Positions 25,814 through 34,117 of a stretch of DNA of 64,000 bases are shown in pieces. A model generated the notes under the pieces. It searched no databases. It was given only the letters and a program-made list of their open reading frames with translations, and was not told the DNA's origin. The position numbers were made by a program, and so were the translations under genes. Location of the stretch: assembly GCF_000423865.1 (NCBI RefSeq), contig NZ_AUIU01000011.1, positions 124,001 to 188,000 of the forward strand, read 5' to 3'. Within the stretch, counting starts at the first letter, position 1, and each line of letters starts with the position of its first letter. Source of the DNA: Thermodesulfovibrio thiophilus DSM 17215 (GTDB taxonomy: Bacteria > Nitrospirota > Thermodesulfovibrionia > Thermodesulfovibrionales > Thermodesulfovibrionaceae).

Positions 25814-27136
25814 CTAGATGATAAATCTCTGTTTTTTTAAGTAGTTTTTTACTTTTTCACCTTCGGTTTCAAATCCTCTCTTTCCCAATGCACCAAAAGT
25901 AAGTCTTTTGCCAAGCTCAACTCCTGGCTGATTAAATGGATTTATTCCATAAAGCAACCCAGCCATAGAAGTTACCACCTGCAGAAATTGGAAACTCTGT
26001 CCAAGGTAATAAGCATCAATCTTTGGCAGAACTAGTTTCATATTTGGTTTTTTACTCATTGTTAAAGCCATTTCAGTGGCAAGCTGTTCTGTATTAATAA
26101 GTTCTTCAAGGGTATGTCCTCCAATGAATCTCAATCCTTCAATATCGTGAAACTCTTCTGGAATCTCTTCCTGAAATTCGTGCTTATCAACTGAGACAAA
26201 TAAAACTAATTTATCTTCTGGTCCCTCCATCCACAGTTGAAGTTGGGAATGTTGATCAGTTGTGCCCAAGGATGGATATGGTGTTGTGCCTTTGCCTTCT
26301 TTACCAAGACTTTCTGCCCATAGCTGACAGAACCATTCTGAGAAAGTTTTAAGCCTATCAGAGTACGGTAGAAAAACAACAATTTTTCTATTTTTTTGTA
26401 TATCCGTGAGATAAAGAGAAGATGCGAGAATTGCCATTGGATTTTGATTTAATTTTTCAGAAAATGCTCTGTATGAGATTTCCCTGGCGCCTTCAAGCAA
26501 TTCTTCGCTTTTTATTCCTAATGCCTCTGCAAGAAAAAGTCCCACAGGAGTTAATACAGAATACCTTCCTCCAATATCTCTTGGAATAACAAGTGTTGGA
26601 ATCTCATATTCTTCTGCTAATATTCTTAAATTACCTTTTTCAGGGTCTGTGGTAAAAACAAAATGCTCTTTAACCTCAAGTTTTCTCTCCCGTATCATTC
26701 TCCAGAAAATTAAAAATGCAGCGAGTGTTTCAGTTGTGCTACCAGATTTAGATATTACATTAATAAGCGTTCTTTTTAAATCAATAGTTTCGATAATATG
26801 TTTGAATGTCGTGGGATCAACATTGTCATAAATAAAAACTTTTGGTTTTTTCCTCAAGTTGTGCAAAGGACTTAATGCTTCAAGAATAACTTTCGGACCA
26901 AGCGCACTTCCACCGATTCCCAGAATGATAAAATATTCATAATCTCGTGCTCTTTTGCCAATCTCTTTAAGTTCTTTTAAATCCTGTTCTGGTAATTCCA
27001 GAAAATTTAGTTCTTTATATGGTTTTTCTGATATGAGCTTGATAGCTTTTTGTGCATTTTTTTCAATTTCATCGATTAAAACTCCATTATTACCTATTTC
27101 TTTTGTAAGAATATTTGAAAAATCAAGCATTATCAT
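25814..27136 (-). CDS. pgi: Glucose-6-phosphate isomerase
   Basis: Interconverts glucose-6-phosphate and fructose-6-phosphate and so feeds GlmS. Conserved segments are ILGIGGSALGPKVILEAL, ISKSGSTTET, LGTTDQHSQLQLWMEGP and NPFNQPGVELGK. At 440 residues it belongs to the short type found in Bacillus and many thermophiles. The ATG at 27136 sits behind AAGGAGATAAAT, immediately after the small membrane protein gene. It ends 125 nt from the convergent parA; that gap holds no clear hairpin. Confidence 0.95.
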   Translation of the reverse strand: MIMLDFSNILTKEIGNNGVLIDEIEKNAQKAIKLISEKPYKELNFLELPEQDLKELKEIGKRARDYEYFIILGIGGSALGPKVILEALSPLHNLRKKPKVFIYDNVDPTTFKHIIETIDLKRTLINVISKSGSTTETLAAFLIFWRMIRERKLEVKEHFVFTTDPEKGNLRILAEEYEIPTLVIPRDIGGRYSVLTPVGLFLAEALGIKSEELLEGAREISYRAFSEKLNQNPMAILASSLYLTDIQKNRKIVVFLPYSDRLKTFSEWFCQLWAESLGKEGKGTTPYPSLGTTDQHSQLQLWMEGPEDKLVLFVSVDKHEFQEEIPEEFHDIEGLRFIGGHTLEELINTEQLATEMALTMSKKPNMKLVLPKIDAYYLGQSFQFLQVVTSMAGLLYGINPFNQPGVELGKRLTFGALGKRGFETEGEKVKNYLKKQRFII

Positions 27137-27138
27137 AT

Positions 27139-27282
27139 TTATCTCCTTTTTTTGGAAAAATAGGCAACAACAAATATTATAACTACTGATAGAATAACAA
27201 TCGTTGCAAGAACCTTTGTAAGTTTAAATGCCATAATTACAAGAAGTGCCAGTGCTAAAAGAAGATAAAACTGCCAGCTCAT
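27139..27282 (-). CDS. Small membrane protein, 47 residues
   Basis: A short gene easily missed by length cutoffs. It has ATG at 27282, a strong Shine-Dalgarno (AAGGAGAGAT) at the right distance, and a TAA at 27139 just before the pgi start. The product begins MSWQFYLLLALALLVIM and continues to IVILSVVIIFVVAYFSKKRR: two hydrophobic stretches with a short middle (AFKLTKVLAT) and a positively charged C-terminus. It may therefore span the membrane twice, or once with an amphipathic half. No family is recognised. The position between atpI and pgi suggests cotranscription. Confidence 0.7.
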   Translation of the reverse strand: MSWQFYLLLALALLVIMAFKLTKVLATIVILSVVIIFVVAYFSKKRR

Positions 27283-27318
27283 ATATCTCTCCTTAATATG
27301 CGATTTGCTATACTGAGC

Positions 27319-27693
27319 TTAAAACTCCTCTAATTTTTGTCTTTTTACATAAATATATGCTTCTTTTATAGACACAATAAGAATGACTATGAAGCCTATT
27401 AATAGTCCTTTAACATTAAACCATCCTCTGGCTGCAATAAACCAGAGAAATAGAAAAATTAGACCGAGCTTAAGATAACTCAATCCTATTACTGTAAGCT
27501 GGAACATGGGTTTCCCAAAAAATTTTTTTATAGCCCATGCAAGTTCTCTTAAATTTAACCAGCTAATAAACCCGCCGAGAGCTATATTAAAAACAACTAT
27601 CTCATTTTGCCATATTATATAGCTTAATGCTGCTAAAACTGGCACTAAAATTGAGGTTTGCTTATTGATCTTCTTTATTACTTCCCTGTCCAT
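27319..27693 (-). CDS. atpI: ATP synthase subunit I-like protein
   Basis: Four-helix membrane protein of 124 residues. The helices lie about at 13-31, 33-48, 64-86 and 92-112. The pattern matches the ATP_synt_I family, whose members help assemble the c-ring of F1Fo ATP synthase or carry Mg2+. Typical pieces are GGFISWLNLRELAWAIKKFF and the following LGLIFLFLWFIAARGW. The ATG at 27693 lies inside the end of the atpZ-like gene (32-nt overlap). The downstream genes are a small membrane protein and pgi, not atpB/atpE. Confidence 0.75.
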   Translation of the reverse strand: MDREVIKKINKQTSILVPVLAALSYIIWQNEIVVFNIALGGFISWLNLRELAWAIKKFFGKPMFQLTVIGLSYLKLGLIFLFLWFIAARGWFNVKGLLIGFIVILIVSIKEAYIYVKRQKLEEF

Positions 27694-27916
27694 CAGTTTT
27701 ATTTACCTTCCTTATATATCTGAAAATCTCTTTTATTCCTGCGGCAAATCCAGCAATTAAAAAAATTATTGAAAACCATGGAAAACTATGTAAAACTTTA
27801 TCAATAAAGTATCCAATTATGGCTCCGATTACTACACACAGAACAAAATTAATTCCTAACGCTGAAGCATTCAGAATTACCCTGAAGATAGATTGTTTTG
27901 TATCTTCTTCAGTCAT
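27662..27916 (-). CDS. atpZ: AtpZ/AtpI-family small membrane protein
   Basis: Two-helix protein of 84 residues. Helices about 17-38 (ASALGINFVLCVVIGAIIGYFID) and 44-62 (PWFSIIFLIAGFAAGIKEIF) fit the F0F1-ATPase_sub/AtpZ family. Members lie just before ATP synthase Fo genes and are linked to Mg2+/Ca2+ handling or assembly. Its start overlaps the TorD-like gene by 4 nt. Confidence is moderate because the family is short and the ATP synthase genes are not in the window. Confidence 0.75.
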   Translation of the reverse strand: MTEEDTKQSIFRVILNASALGINFVLCVVIGAIIGYFIDKVLHSFPWFSIIFLIAGFAAGIKEIFRYIRKVNKTDGQGSNKEDQ

Positions 27917-28437
27917 ACTTTGCCCTCACACTCTGATAATACAAACTCTTTAAGCGAATATGCAACCTCTTTATAAAAATCAGTTTCTGCTTTTGCATAT
28001 AGTGCATCACAAAATAAAGGAATCCATTCATAGATCCTTCTTAAAAAATCAATCTGCAATTCTCTCAAGTTCTGATTAATTAAATAGCTCATAAACAGTA
28101 ACTCCATTGAGATATGGTCAGGTGGAAGGTCGAACTCTTCATCAATGGCAACTCCTGCTGCCCAGTAAAAATGCTGAACATCATTGAGGTGAAGATTAAT
28201 TGGAATGTCTTTGTAGAGATCTCCCTTATAGTAGGCTTCATAGTTTGGCAGATTATTATCTATAAATAAAGCGATGAAATCATTGCTTATTTCTTCATAA
28301 GTGTCCCGAACTTCAACCTGAGCATAGTCCTCAAATTCTTCAATATGTTCAACATCTGGAATATTCATTAAAAGATATGCAAAAAGTCTGTAGATTTCAG
28401 CCCTTTCTTCCTGCTCAGTCGGATCAAAAGAATTCAT
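27913..28437 (-). CDS. TorD/DmsD/NarJ-family molybdoenzyme chaperone
   Basis: Predicted cytoplasmic chaperone that guards a molybdopterin oxidoreductase before export. The all-helical 174 residues show family features: the opening EERAEIYRLFAYLLMNIPD, a middle aromatic HFYWAAGVAIDEEFDLPPDHISMELLFMSYL, and ELQIDFLRRIYEWIPLFCDAL near the end. The DHISMELLFM part matches the conserved D-H-x-x-x-E-L segment. No target oxidoreductase is encoded nearby. It overlaps hemL and atpZ by 4 nt each. fdhD at 46178 also points to a molybdo- or tungstoenzyme in this organism. Confidence 0.78.
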   Translation of the reverse strand: MNSFDPTEQEERAEIYRLFAYLLMNIPDVEHIEEFEDYAQVEVRDTYEEISNDFIALFIDNNLPNYEAYYKGDLYKDIPINLHLNDVQHFYWAAGVAIDEEFDLPPDHISMELLFMSYLINQNLRELQIDFLRRIYEWIPLFCDALYAKAETDFYKEVAYSLKEFVLSECEGKV

Positions 28438-29717
28438 AGCTCTTTAAATGTTTCATAGGCAGCATTAATTGTTTTTTCTATGTCCTTTTCACTGTGAGCA
28501 ATTGATATAAAACCTGCTTCAAATTGTGATGGTGCGATATAAATGCCTCTATTCAGCATTCCCCATAAAAATTTTTTAAACTTTTCAATATCTGATGTTT
28601 TTGCTGTTTGGGCATTAACAACTTCCTGTTCAGTAAAATATGTGCAAAACATTGTCCCGGCTCTATAGAATTTTGCGGATATCTTCTGTTTTTTTGCTGC
28701 GTCTTTTAACCCTTCCTCAAGTTGAAGCATCTTTTTTTCAAGTTTTTTATATGTATTTGATTTTAAAAGAATTTTTAATGTTTCAATCCCTGCTGTCATT
28801 GCAAGTGGATTACCTGAAAGTGTTCCAGCCTGATATACTCCTCCTTCTGGTGCAACAAGTGACATTATCTCTTTTTTTCCTCCGTATGCACCAACAGGAA
28901 GTCCGCCTCCAATAACCTTTCCAAGACATGTTAAATCAGGTTTTATTCTGTAGTATTCCTGTGCGCCACCAGATGAAACTCTGAATCCTGTCATAACCTC
29001 ATCAAATATAAGGATAATTCCATATTTTTCTGTTTCATCTCTCAGTGTTTTTAAAAAATCCTCTTTTGGCAGGATACATCCCATATTTCCAACAACAGGC
29101 TCAACTATTACACAGGCGATGTCTTTCCAGTGCTCATTTATCACATTTTTGAATGTTTCTTTATCATTAAAGGGAAGAATAATTGTTTCTGCAACATATG
29201 AGGCGGGCACACCCAGACTGTCCGGAATACCAAAAGTTGCACCTCCTGAACCAGCACTTACAAGCAATGCATCAACATGGCCGTGATAACATCCTTCAAA
29301 TTTTATCACTTTGTTTCTTTTTGTAAAGCCTCTTGATAATCTTATTGCTGACATTGTAGCTTCTGTTCCAGAGTTAACCATGCGAATTTTTTCAATGGAA
29401 GGCATTGCTTTTTTTATCAGAACCGCAAGCTCTATCTCCATTGGAGTTGGTGCTCCATAACTTGTTCCAGAAAGTACAGCCTTTCTCAGAGCCTTAACAA
29501 CTTTTGAGTGCGCATGTCCGAGAATGAGCGGACCCCATGAAAGAACATAGTCTATATATTCATTTCCATCAACATCATAGATTTTTGAATCTTTTGCCTT
29601 TGATATGAATAATGGAGTTCCACCGACTGCTTTAAATGCCCTTACAGGGCTATTGACACCTCCAGGCATAAGGGTAACGGCTTTTTTATAAAGTTTCTGG
29701 GATTTTTTAATTTTCAT
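28434..29717 (-). CDS. hemL: Glutamate-1-semialdehyde 2,1-aminomutase
   Basis: PLP enzyme that makes 5-aminolevulinate by the C5 route to tetrapyrroles. The N-terminus MPGGVNSPVRAFKAVGGTP is diagnostic. The PLP Lys is in CLGKVIGGGLPVGAYGG, with DEVMTGFR before it and AGTLSGNPLAMTAG after. Length 427 is standard. GGAGG precedes the ATG. It begins the operon hemL-torD-atpZ-atpI-orf47-pgi, divergent from the response regulator at 29797. hemB, the next enzyme of the pathway, lies at 47352. Confidence 0.96.
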   Translation of the reverse strand: MKIKKSQKLYKKAVTLMPGGVNSPVRAFKAVGGTPLFISKAKDSKIYDVDGNEYIDYVLSWGPLILGHAHSKVVKALRKAVLSGTSYGAPTPMEIELAVLIKKAMPSIEKIRMVNSGTEATMSAIRLSRGFTKRNKVIKFEGCYHGHVDALLVSAGSGGATFGIPDSLGVPASYVAETIILPFNDKETFKNVINEHWKDIACVIVEPVVGNMGCILPKEDFLKTLRDETEKYGIILIFDEVMTGFRVSSGGAQEYYRIKPDLTCLGKVIGGGLPVGAYGGKKEIMSLVAPEGGVYQAGTLSGNPLAMTAGIETLKILLKSNTYKKLEKKMLQLEEGLKDAAKKQKISAKFYRAGTMFCTYFTEQEVVNAQTAKTSDIEKFKKFLWGMLNRGIYIAPSQFEAGFISIAHSEKDIEKTINAAYETFKEL

Positions 29718-29780
29718 ATCTGCCTCCAGAATTGTTTATTTCAATAAAAATATCAGAAAAAATGCTAAAATAGCAAATTA

Positions 29781-29789
29781 TGATATAAT
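29781..29789 (+). promoter_or_regulatory. Extended -10 promoter of the response-regulator gene, leaderless arrangement
   Basis: TGATATAAT is a perfect extended -10. Only 7 nt separate it from the ATG at 29797, so the transcript should begin at the start codon. There is no Shine-Dalgarno sequence. Confidence 0.6.
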
Positions 29790-29796
29790 TACATTT

Positions 29797-30174
29797 ATGC
29801 CTAAAAGAGCTATTGTTATTGAGGATAATGAGCTGGTTGCAGAAACGCTTAAAACAATGCTTGAATTTTTTAATTTTGAAGTAGTTGTTTTTGACAATGG
29901 AATAAGAGCAATTGAAGAATTTATCTCTCAAATGAAATTAAATACCTCGTTTGATATTGTATTTGTTGATCTTGTGCTACCAGGAATGTCAGGAAAAGAA
30001 GTTATGCAAAAACTCAAAGAAATTAATCCTGAAATAAAAGCTATAGTATCAAGTGGATATTCTAATGACCCTTCAATTGCAATGTATGAAAATGCAGGAT
30101 TTAAAGGTATGCTTAATAAACCTTATACACTTCAAGAACTCGAAGATGTTTTAAAGCAATTGAGTTTAATCTGA
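29797..30174 (+). CDS. Stand-alone receiver-domain response regulator
   Basis: CheY-like protein of 125 residues with a complete receiver set. The acidic pair is in IEDNELV, the phosphoacceptor Asp in IVFVDLVLPGMSG, Ser in AIVSSGYS, and Lys in LNKPYTL. There is no output domain, so it acts by protein contact, like the single-domain regulators that sit with hybrid or large kinases. Its last 9 nt overlap the end of the sensor kinase gene read from the other strand. That kinase is the obvious partner. Transcription appears leaderless. Confidence 0.9.
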   Translation: MPKRAIVIEDNELVAETLKTMLEFFNFEVVVFDNGIRAIEEFISQMKLNTSFDIVFVDLVLPGMSGKEVMQKLKEINPEIKAIVSSGYSNDPSIAMYENAGFKGMLNKPYTLQELEDVLKQLSLI

Positions 30175-32721
30175 TGCGGGGATATAAATTTTAAATGTTG
30201 TTCCAAAACCTGATTTGCTCTCAAGCTCTATTTTACCGTCAAGTTTTTCTATAATACTTTTTACAATACTCAGCCCAAGTCCTCTACCTCCTTTTTTCAT
30301 TGTAAAGAAAGGGTTGAATATTTTATCAATATATTCTTCAGGAATACCGGGTCCATTGTCTGTGATTTCTATGTAAACATATTTCGCGGCGGGCAAATCT
30401 TTTAATTTCCCGTTATTGATATAATTTTGAAGCTTTATAGTAATATTGCCTTCATTATCCATTGCCTGTTTTGAATTTATTATAAGATTTTGAAATAATC
30501 TATAAAGCTGTGCACTGTTGGCATAAACAGGAAATAAAGAAGGCTCTGATTCAATAGTAAGTTTTATCTTCGTATTATTTAAAACAAATATGGCTGAATT
30601 TTTTACAATTTCATCTATACTTATTTTTTCTCTTTTTAATCCTAAGTCAGGGCTTAGGTCACTTAGCTGTTCAACTATTTGTTTCATAATTTTTGTTGTT
30701 TCAAGCATTTTTTCAATCATTTCTGTATTATTCATGGATTTTGTAAGATCCTTCCCCTTAAGCAAAGAAAGATTACCAGTAAGAACAGTAAGATAGTTAT
30801 TAAAATCATGGGTAATTCCTGCTGATATCTGTGCAATTGTATCCATTGTTTCTAATTTTTTGGTAAGCTCGTTCCTTTGAATTATCTCACTGGCATCTTG
30901 AATAATTATTAAATCTCCAAATTTTATGTTATCAATTACTATCGGCTTTTCGTTATAAACTATAGATACATTTCCAGATTTGCTTTGAAGAATTTTATAG
31001 GCAGAGTTCACATGTTCTTTAAGAGTGAAAAGTTCATTTAAACTTCTACTAATAGCTTCTTGATCTGAGGCTCCTGTAAGTCTTTTTGCTTCTTTGTTAA
31101 GATATTTGATTTTCCCCAGAAAATCAGTATAAATTACACCTACGTTCATTGCATCTAATGCAAGTTTTTTTTCTTCGGATTCCTTAGCAAGATTTATGAA
31201 TATATCTCTTAATTTCTCAAGATACTTTATTGCAAATGAATGTGAAATAAAAACAAAAAGAAATACAGTAATATAGAAAAGATCCTGATATCTGTTATAC
31301 ATTGAGGAATCAAGGAAACTTGCAATAAACCAATCTGGCATAAATTCTTCCCTCAGTAAAAGCCATTGTTTGTGTGCGGAATCCTCAAAGATATCGTTAC
31401 CAATCTGTCTAAAATCCGATTTTGTAATTCTGTCCTTAGCAAATATGCATTCTTTATAAATTTTATTAAGATCGTTCTGTGCTGGATTTAAAATTAATTT
31501 ATTGCGTAAATCAGGCTTTTCTGCTAAAACTGCTCCAGAAGAGTGCATAATAAAAGCATTTTCAATATTGATATATTTTTTTAAATCATTGATTATATCA
31601 ATTTGAAAAACTAGCACCCCTATAATACGATTTTTGTCATATACAGGATAAGAAATTTTTAGATTATCTCTTGATGTATAAATTCCCCTTGCCATAGAAA
31701 TTGCAAGCTTTCCATCCATTGATTCTTTAAAATATTGTCTGAAACTTATGTCTTGATGAAGCATTATACTGCTATATTCAGCAGAACATGCCTGTATTTT
31801 TCCGTTTTTATCAGCGAAAAATATGAGTACTGTATCAAGCGAATGATTAAGATATGAGAGATAGTTATTTAATTCATTGTTACCATTTTTAATTTTACGT
31901 TTAATATCTTCAGAAGAAGTTAGAAGTTTAATAAAATCACTATAAGAATTTATTTTATCTTCAATTTCAAGGGCAAGCCTTTCAAGAGTTGTTTTTTTAT
32001 TAGAAATCGCTATATTCTTAATATCTTCAATATATTTCATAAAAAAATAAGATAAAACTGAGAAAATAATAGTAGATAGCAAAATGTAAAAAATATAAGT
32101 CTTGAATCGTCCTTTATATATTGCATTTACTCTGAATGTCAAACTTAAAAAAACAAAAACTGTTGAAAAAATATTGCAGAATATTGATTGTTTTAATATA
32201 TAACATGAAAGAGCTAAAGTGTATAAGCCAAAAAAAATAAAAGGTAAAAACATACCTTTCTTTATAAATAACGGTGTAACTCTGGATGGTTTGAACTTTG
32301 AAAACTTTTCTTTAGAATAAATATGAAAATATGAGATACTTATGAAAAAAAGTCCTAAAAATATAAAAAGAGTATCTTTTTTAAATATCAGAACAGCAAC
32401 TAAAATAATTGGGAATAAAAGATAATATATTTTAAAATTAAGAGTACTTTTGTATCCATAAAAAAGTACTGCTCCAATTAAAGCGGTATTGACTGCAATT
32501 AAAAATATATAAACTTCTCCACTAGAACCTTTAAAAAAGATTATAAAATTCAAGATAACATTGAGAAAAATAATTATAAAAAAGTAGTAAGCAGTTTTTT
32601 TTTGTATTTGTAAATTTATTTTTGAATTCCAGAAAATTAAGTAATAAAAAATTACTAAATGAAATAAAAGAAAAGATGTTCTTAAGAAATTAAATAAACT
32701 ATCTAAAAATTGGCTGGTCAT
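30166..32721 (-). CDS. Large membrane sensor histidine kinase
   Basis: 851 residues. About seven membrane helices fill residues 14-230. An extracytoplasmic Cache-like region (about 235-470, with SFRQYFKESMDGKLAISM and the YPVYDKNRIIGVLVFQID strand pair) is closed by a helix at 480-500. PAS (515-610, GVIYTDFLGKIKYLNKEA), HisKA with His638 (SAGITHDFNNYL), and HATPase (N box INSKQAMDN, G1 DNGPGIP, G2 GGRGLGLSI) complete a functional kinase. The HDFNN H-box is the HisKA type common in PAS kinases. The N-terminal 7TM block plus Cache suggests two sensing elements; the ligand is unknown. It converges on the regulator at 29797. Confidence 0.9.
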   Translation of the reverse strand: MTSQFLDSLFNFLRTSFLLFHLVIFYYLIFWNSKINLQIQKKTAYYFFIIIFLNVILNFIIFFKGSSGEVYIFLIAVNTALIGAVLFYGYKSTLNFKIYYLLFPIILVAVLIFKKDTLFIFLGLFFISISYFHIYSKEKFSKFKPSRVTPLFIKKGMFLPFIFFGLYTLALSCYILKQSIFCNIFSTVFVFLSLTFRVNAIYKGRFKTYIFYILLSTIIFSVLSYFFMKYIEDIKNIAISNKKTTLERLALEIEDKINSYSDFIKLLTSSEDIKRKIKNGNNELNNYLSYLNHSLDTVLIFFADKNGKIQACSAEYSSIMLHQDISFRQYFKESMDGKLAISMARGIYTSRDNLKISYPVYDKNRIIGVLVFQIDIINDLKKYINIENAFIMHSSGAVLAEKPDLRNKLILNPAQNDLNKIYKECIFAKDRITKSDFRQIGNDIFEDSAHKQWLLLREEFMPDWFIASFLDSSMYNRYQDLFYITVFLFVFISHSFAIKYLEKLRDIFINLAKESEEKKLALDAMNVGVIYTDFLGKIKYLNKEAKRLTGASDQEAISRSLNELFTLKEHVNSAYKILQSKSGNVSIVYNEKPIVIDNIKFGDLIIIQDASEIIQRNELTKKLETMDTIAQISAGITHDFNNYLTVLTGNLSLLKGKDLTKSMNNTEMIEKMLETTKIMKQIVEQLSDLSPDLGLKREKISIDEIVKNSAIFVLNNTKIKLTIESEPSLFPVYANSAQLYRLFQNLIINSKQAMDNEGNITIKLQNYINNGKLKDLPAAKYVYIEITDNGPGIPEEYIDKIFNPFFTMKKGGRGLGLSIVKSIIEKLDGKIELESKSGFGTTFKIYIPASD

Positions 32722-32727
32722 TTAATC

Positions 32728-32733
32728 ATTTTA
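32728..32733 (-). promoter_or_regulatory. -10 box 6 nt before the sensor-kinase ATG
   Basis: TAAAAT on the minus strand is separated from the ATG at 32721 by GATTAA. The spacing fits a leaderless mRNA. No -35 is convincing, so support comes mainly from the same pattern at other genes in the window. Confidence 0.4.
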
Positions 32734-32973
32734 GTCAAACAAATCAGGAGAAATTTTTAAAAAATTCATCATTTAATATTGTACACAATTCATCCAATTT
32801 GTCGGATAGAAATTTTAAATTGTTGTGATTTTTCTGTTATATCAAAAGAATCAAGATTATCGAAATATTCAAACACTTACTGCTTTACTCCATAAATGAT
32901 TACACACAATAAATCTTGACAAAACATATCAAAATTTGTTTATTTATCTGCATAAACCATTAAGGAGGGGAGA
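32734..32973. other. Divergent intergenic region before the permease gene
   Basis: About 240 AT-rich bases separate the sensor kinase and permease starts. A TTGACA at 32916-32921 could be a -35 for the permease, but only weak -10 sequences follow (for example TTTATT). I see no clear inverted repeat of the ArsR type and no known riboswitch fold. A strong AAGGAGGGG lies just before the ATG at 32974. Confidence 0.4.
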
Positions 32974-33924
32974 ATGTTAAAAGATTTTGCAAGCTATATA
33001 ACTTATGGTCTTATGCATCTTGAACGAGGTTCACAACTTGGAGATGCCATAGAATTTTTTATATATGATACAATCAAAATATTTTTGCTTCTTGCAATTA
33101 TTATTTTTGTAGTGTCGTTTATCAGAAGTTTTTTTTCGCCTGAGAAGACAAAAAAAATTCTTTCGAATAAAAAAGAGTTTATAGGTAATATTCTTGCTGC
33201 ATTGCTTGGTATTTTTACGCCTTTTTGTTCATGCTCGGCAGTCCCTCTTTTCATAGGTTTTATAGAAGCAGGTGTACCTCTTGGTGTAACATTTTCATTT
33301 CTAATCTCTTCTCCAATGATAAACGAAGTTGCTGTTGTTTTGCTCTGGGGACTTTTTGGATGGAAGATTGCAGCGATATATATGGTTACAGGGCTTTTAG
33401 TTGCTATTGTTGGAGGATTTATTATAGGCAAACTCAAACTTGAAAAATGGGTCGAAGAGTATGTTTATAAGTTCAACTTTGGGCAGAAGAAGGAACTGAT
33501 AAAGCAAACATTAAAAGAGAGACTTTTGTATGCAAAATTGAATACAGTAGATATACTGAAGAGAGTATGGTTATTTATAATAATAGCTATAGCTATAGGT
33601 GGTTTTATACACGGTTATGTGCCTCAGGATCTTCTTGTAAATTATGCAGGAAAAGGGAATCCGTTCGCTGTTCCGATTGCGGTAGCATTAGGAGTTCCGC
33701 TTTATTCGAATGCAGCAGGTATTTTACCAATTGTATATGCCCTAATGGAAAAAGGGTTGAGTATAGGGACTGTGCTTGCATTTATGATGGCTGTGACAGC
33801 GCTCTCACTTCCCGAGATGATAATTTTAAGAAAGGTTCTGAAAATTCAGCTTCTGGCTGTATTTATAGGAATAATGACTGTAACAATTATAGCTGTGGGT
33901 TATCTGTTTAATGCTTTTTTATAA
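32974..33924 (+). CDS. COG0701 permease (ArsP/DUF318-type efflux protein)
   Basis: Inner-membrane protein with about eight helices and 316 residues. The family motif TPFCSCSAVPLFIGFIEAG, with two Cys, lies in the first half. The second-half repeat is VPLYSNAAGILPIVYALMEKG. Members export trivalent organoarsenicals (ArsP) or are implicated in Cu/Zn efflux; the CSC motif is compatible with soft-metal or arsenical handling. A regulator gene of the ArsR type is not adjacent. It is monocistronic, with a strong Shine-Dalgarno (AAGGAGGGG). The substrate cannot be decided from sequence. Confidence 0.85.
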   Translation: MLKDFASYITYGLMHLERGSQLGDAIEFFIYDTIKIFLLLAIIIFVVSFIRSFFSPEKTKKILSNKKEFIGNILAALLGIFTPFCSCSAVPLFIGFIEAGVPLGVTFSFLISSPMINEVAVVLLWGLFGWKIAAIYMVTGLLVAIVGGFIIGKLKLEKWVEEYVYKFNFGQKKELIKQTLKERLLYAKLNTVDILKRVWLFIIIAIAIGGFIHGYVPQDLLVNYAGKGNPFAVPIAVALGVPLYSNAAGILPIVYALMEKGLSIGTVLAFMMAVTALSLPEMIILRKVLKIQLLAVFIGIMTVTIIAVGYLFNAFL

Positions 33925-34005
33925 GAGGATTGTTTCTCCTAATTATCAGATGCTCAAATACCTGAGAAATTTTAGAATTCACAAAAACAGAATATCAAAA
34001 AAAAC

Positions 34006-34024
34006 AATCTTTAATTTAAAGATT
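34006..34024. repeat. AT-rich perfect inverted repeat after the permease gene
   Basis: Two 9-nt arms (AATCTTTAA / TTAAAGATT) flank one T. It lies 80 nt after the permease stop. It could weakly terminate transcription, but low GC and the lack of a clean T run make this uncertain. Confidence 0.35.
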
Positions 34025-34082
34025 AAAAACTGATATAAATGTTTATGATTTTGGATTTATAAAACCGAACTTATATGTTAAG

Positions 34083-34111
34083 TTGTTGAATTCTAATATT
34101 TACGATATAAT
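34083..34111 (+). promoter_or_regulatory. Promoter of the secreted-protein gene, leaderless arrangement
   Basis: TTGTTG (34083-34088), 17 nt, and a perfect TATAAT (34106-34111) stand 6 nt before the ATG at 34118. There is no Shine-Dalgarno, so the mRNA should start at the ATG. Confidence 0.6.
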
Positions 34112-34117
34112 AAGTCA

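Noticed and set aside
32734-32973. ArsR-type operator in front of the ArsP-like permease
   Set aside because: The AT-rich stretch near 32921-32946 has only a weak, imperfect dyad, and no arsR gene is adjacent.
33003-33911. Three further frames of 72-144 codons across the permease gene on both strands
   Set aside because: All are shadows of the permease; their composition (Ser/Cys/Arg-rich) is not protein-like and none has a start signal.
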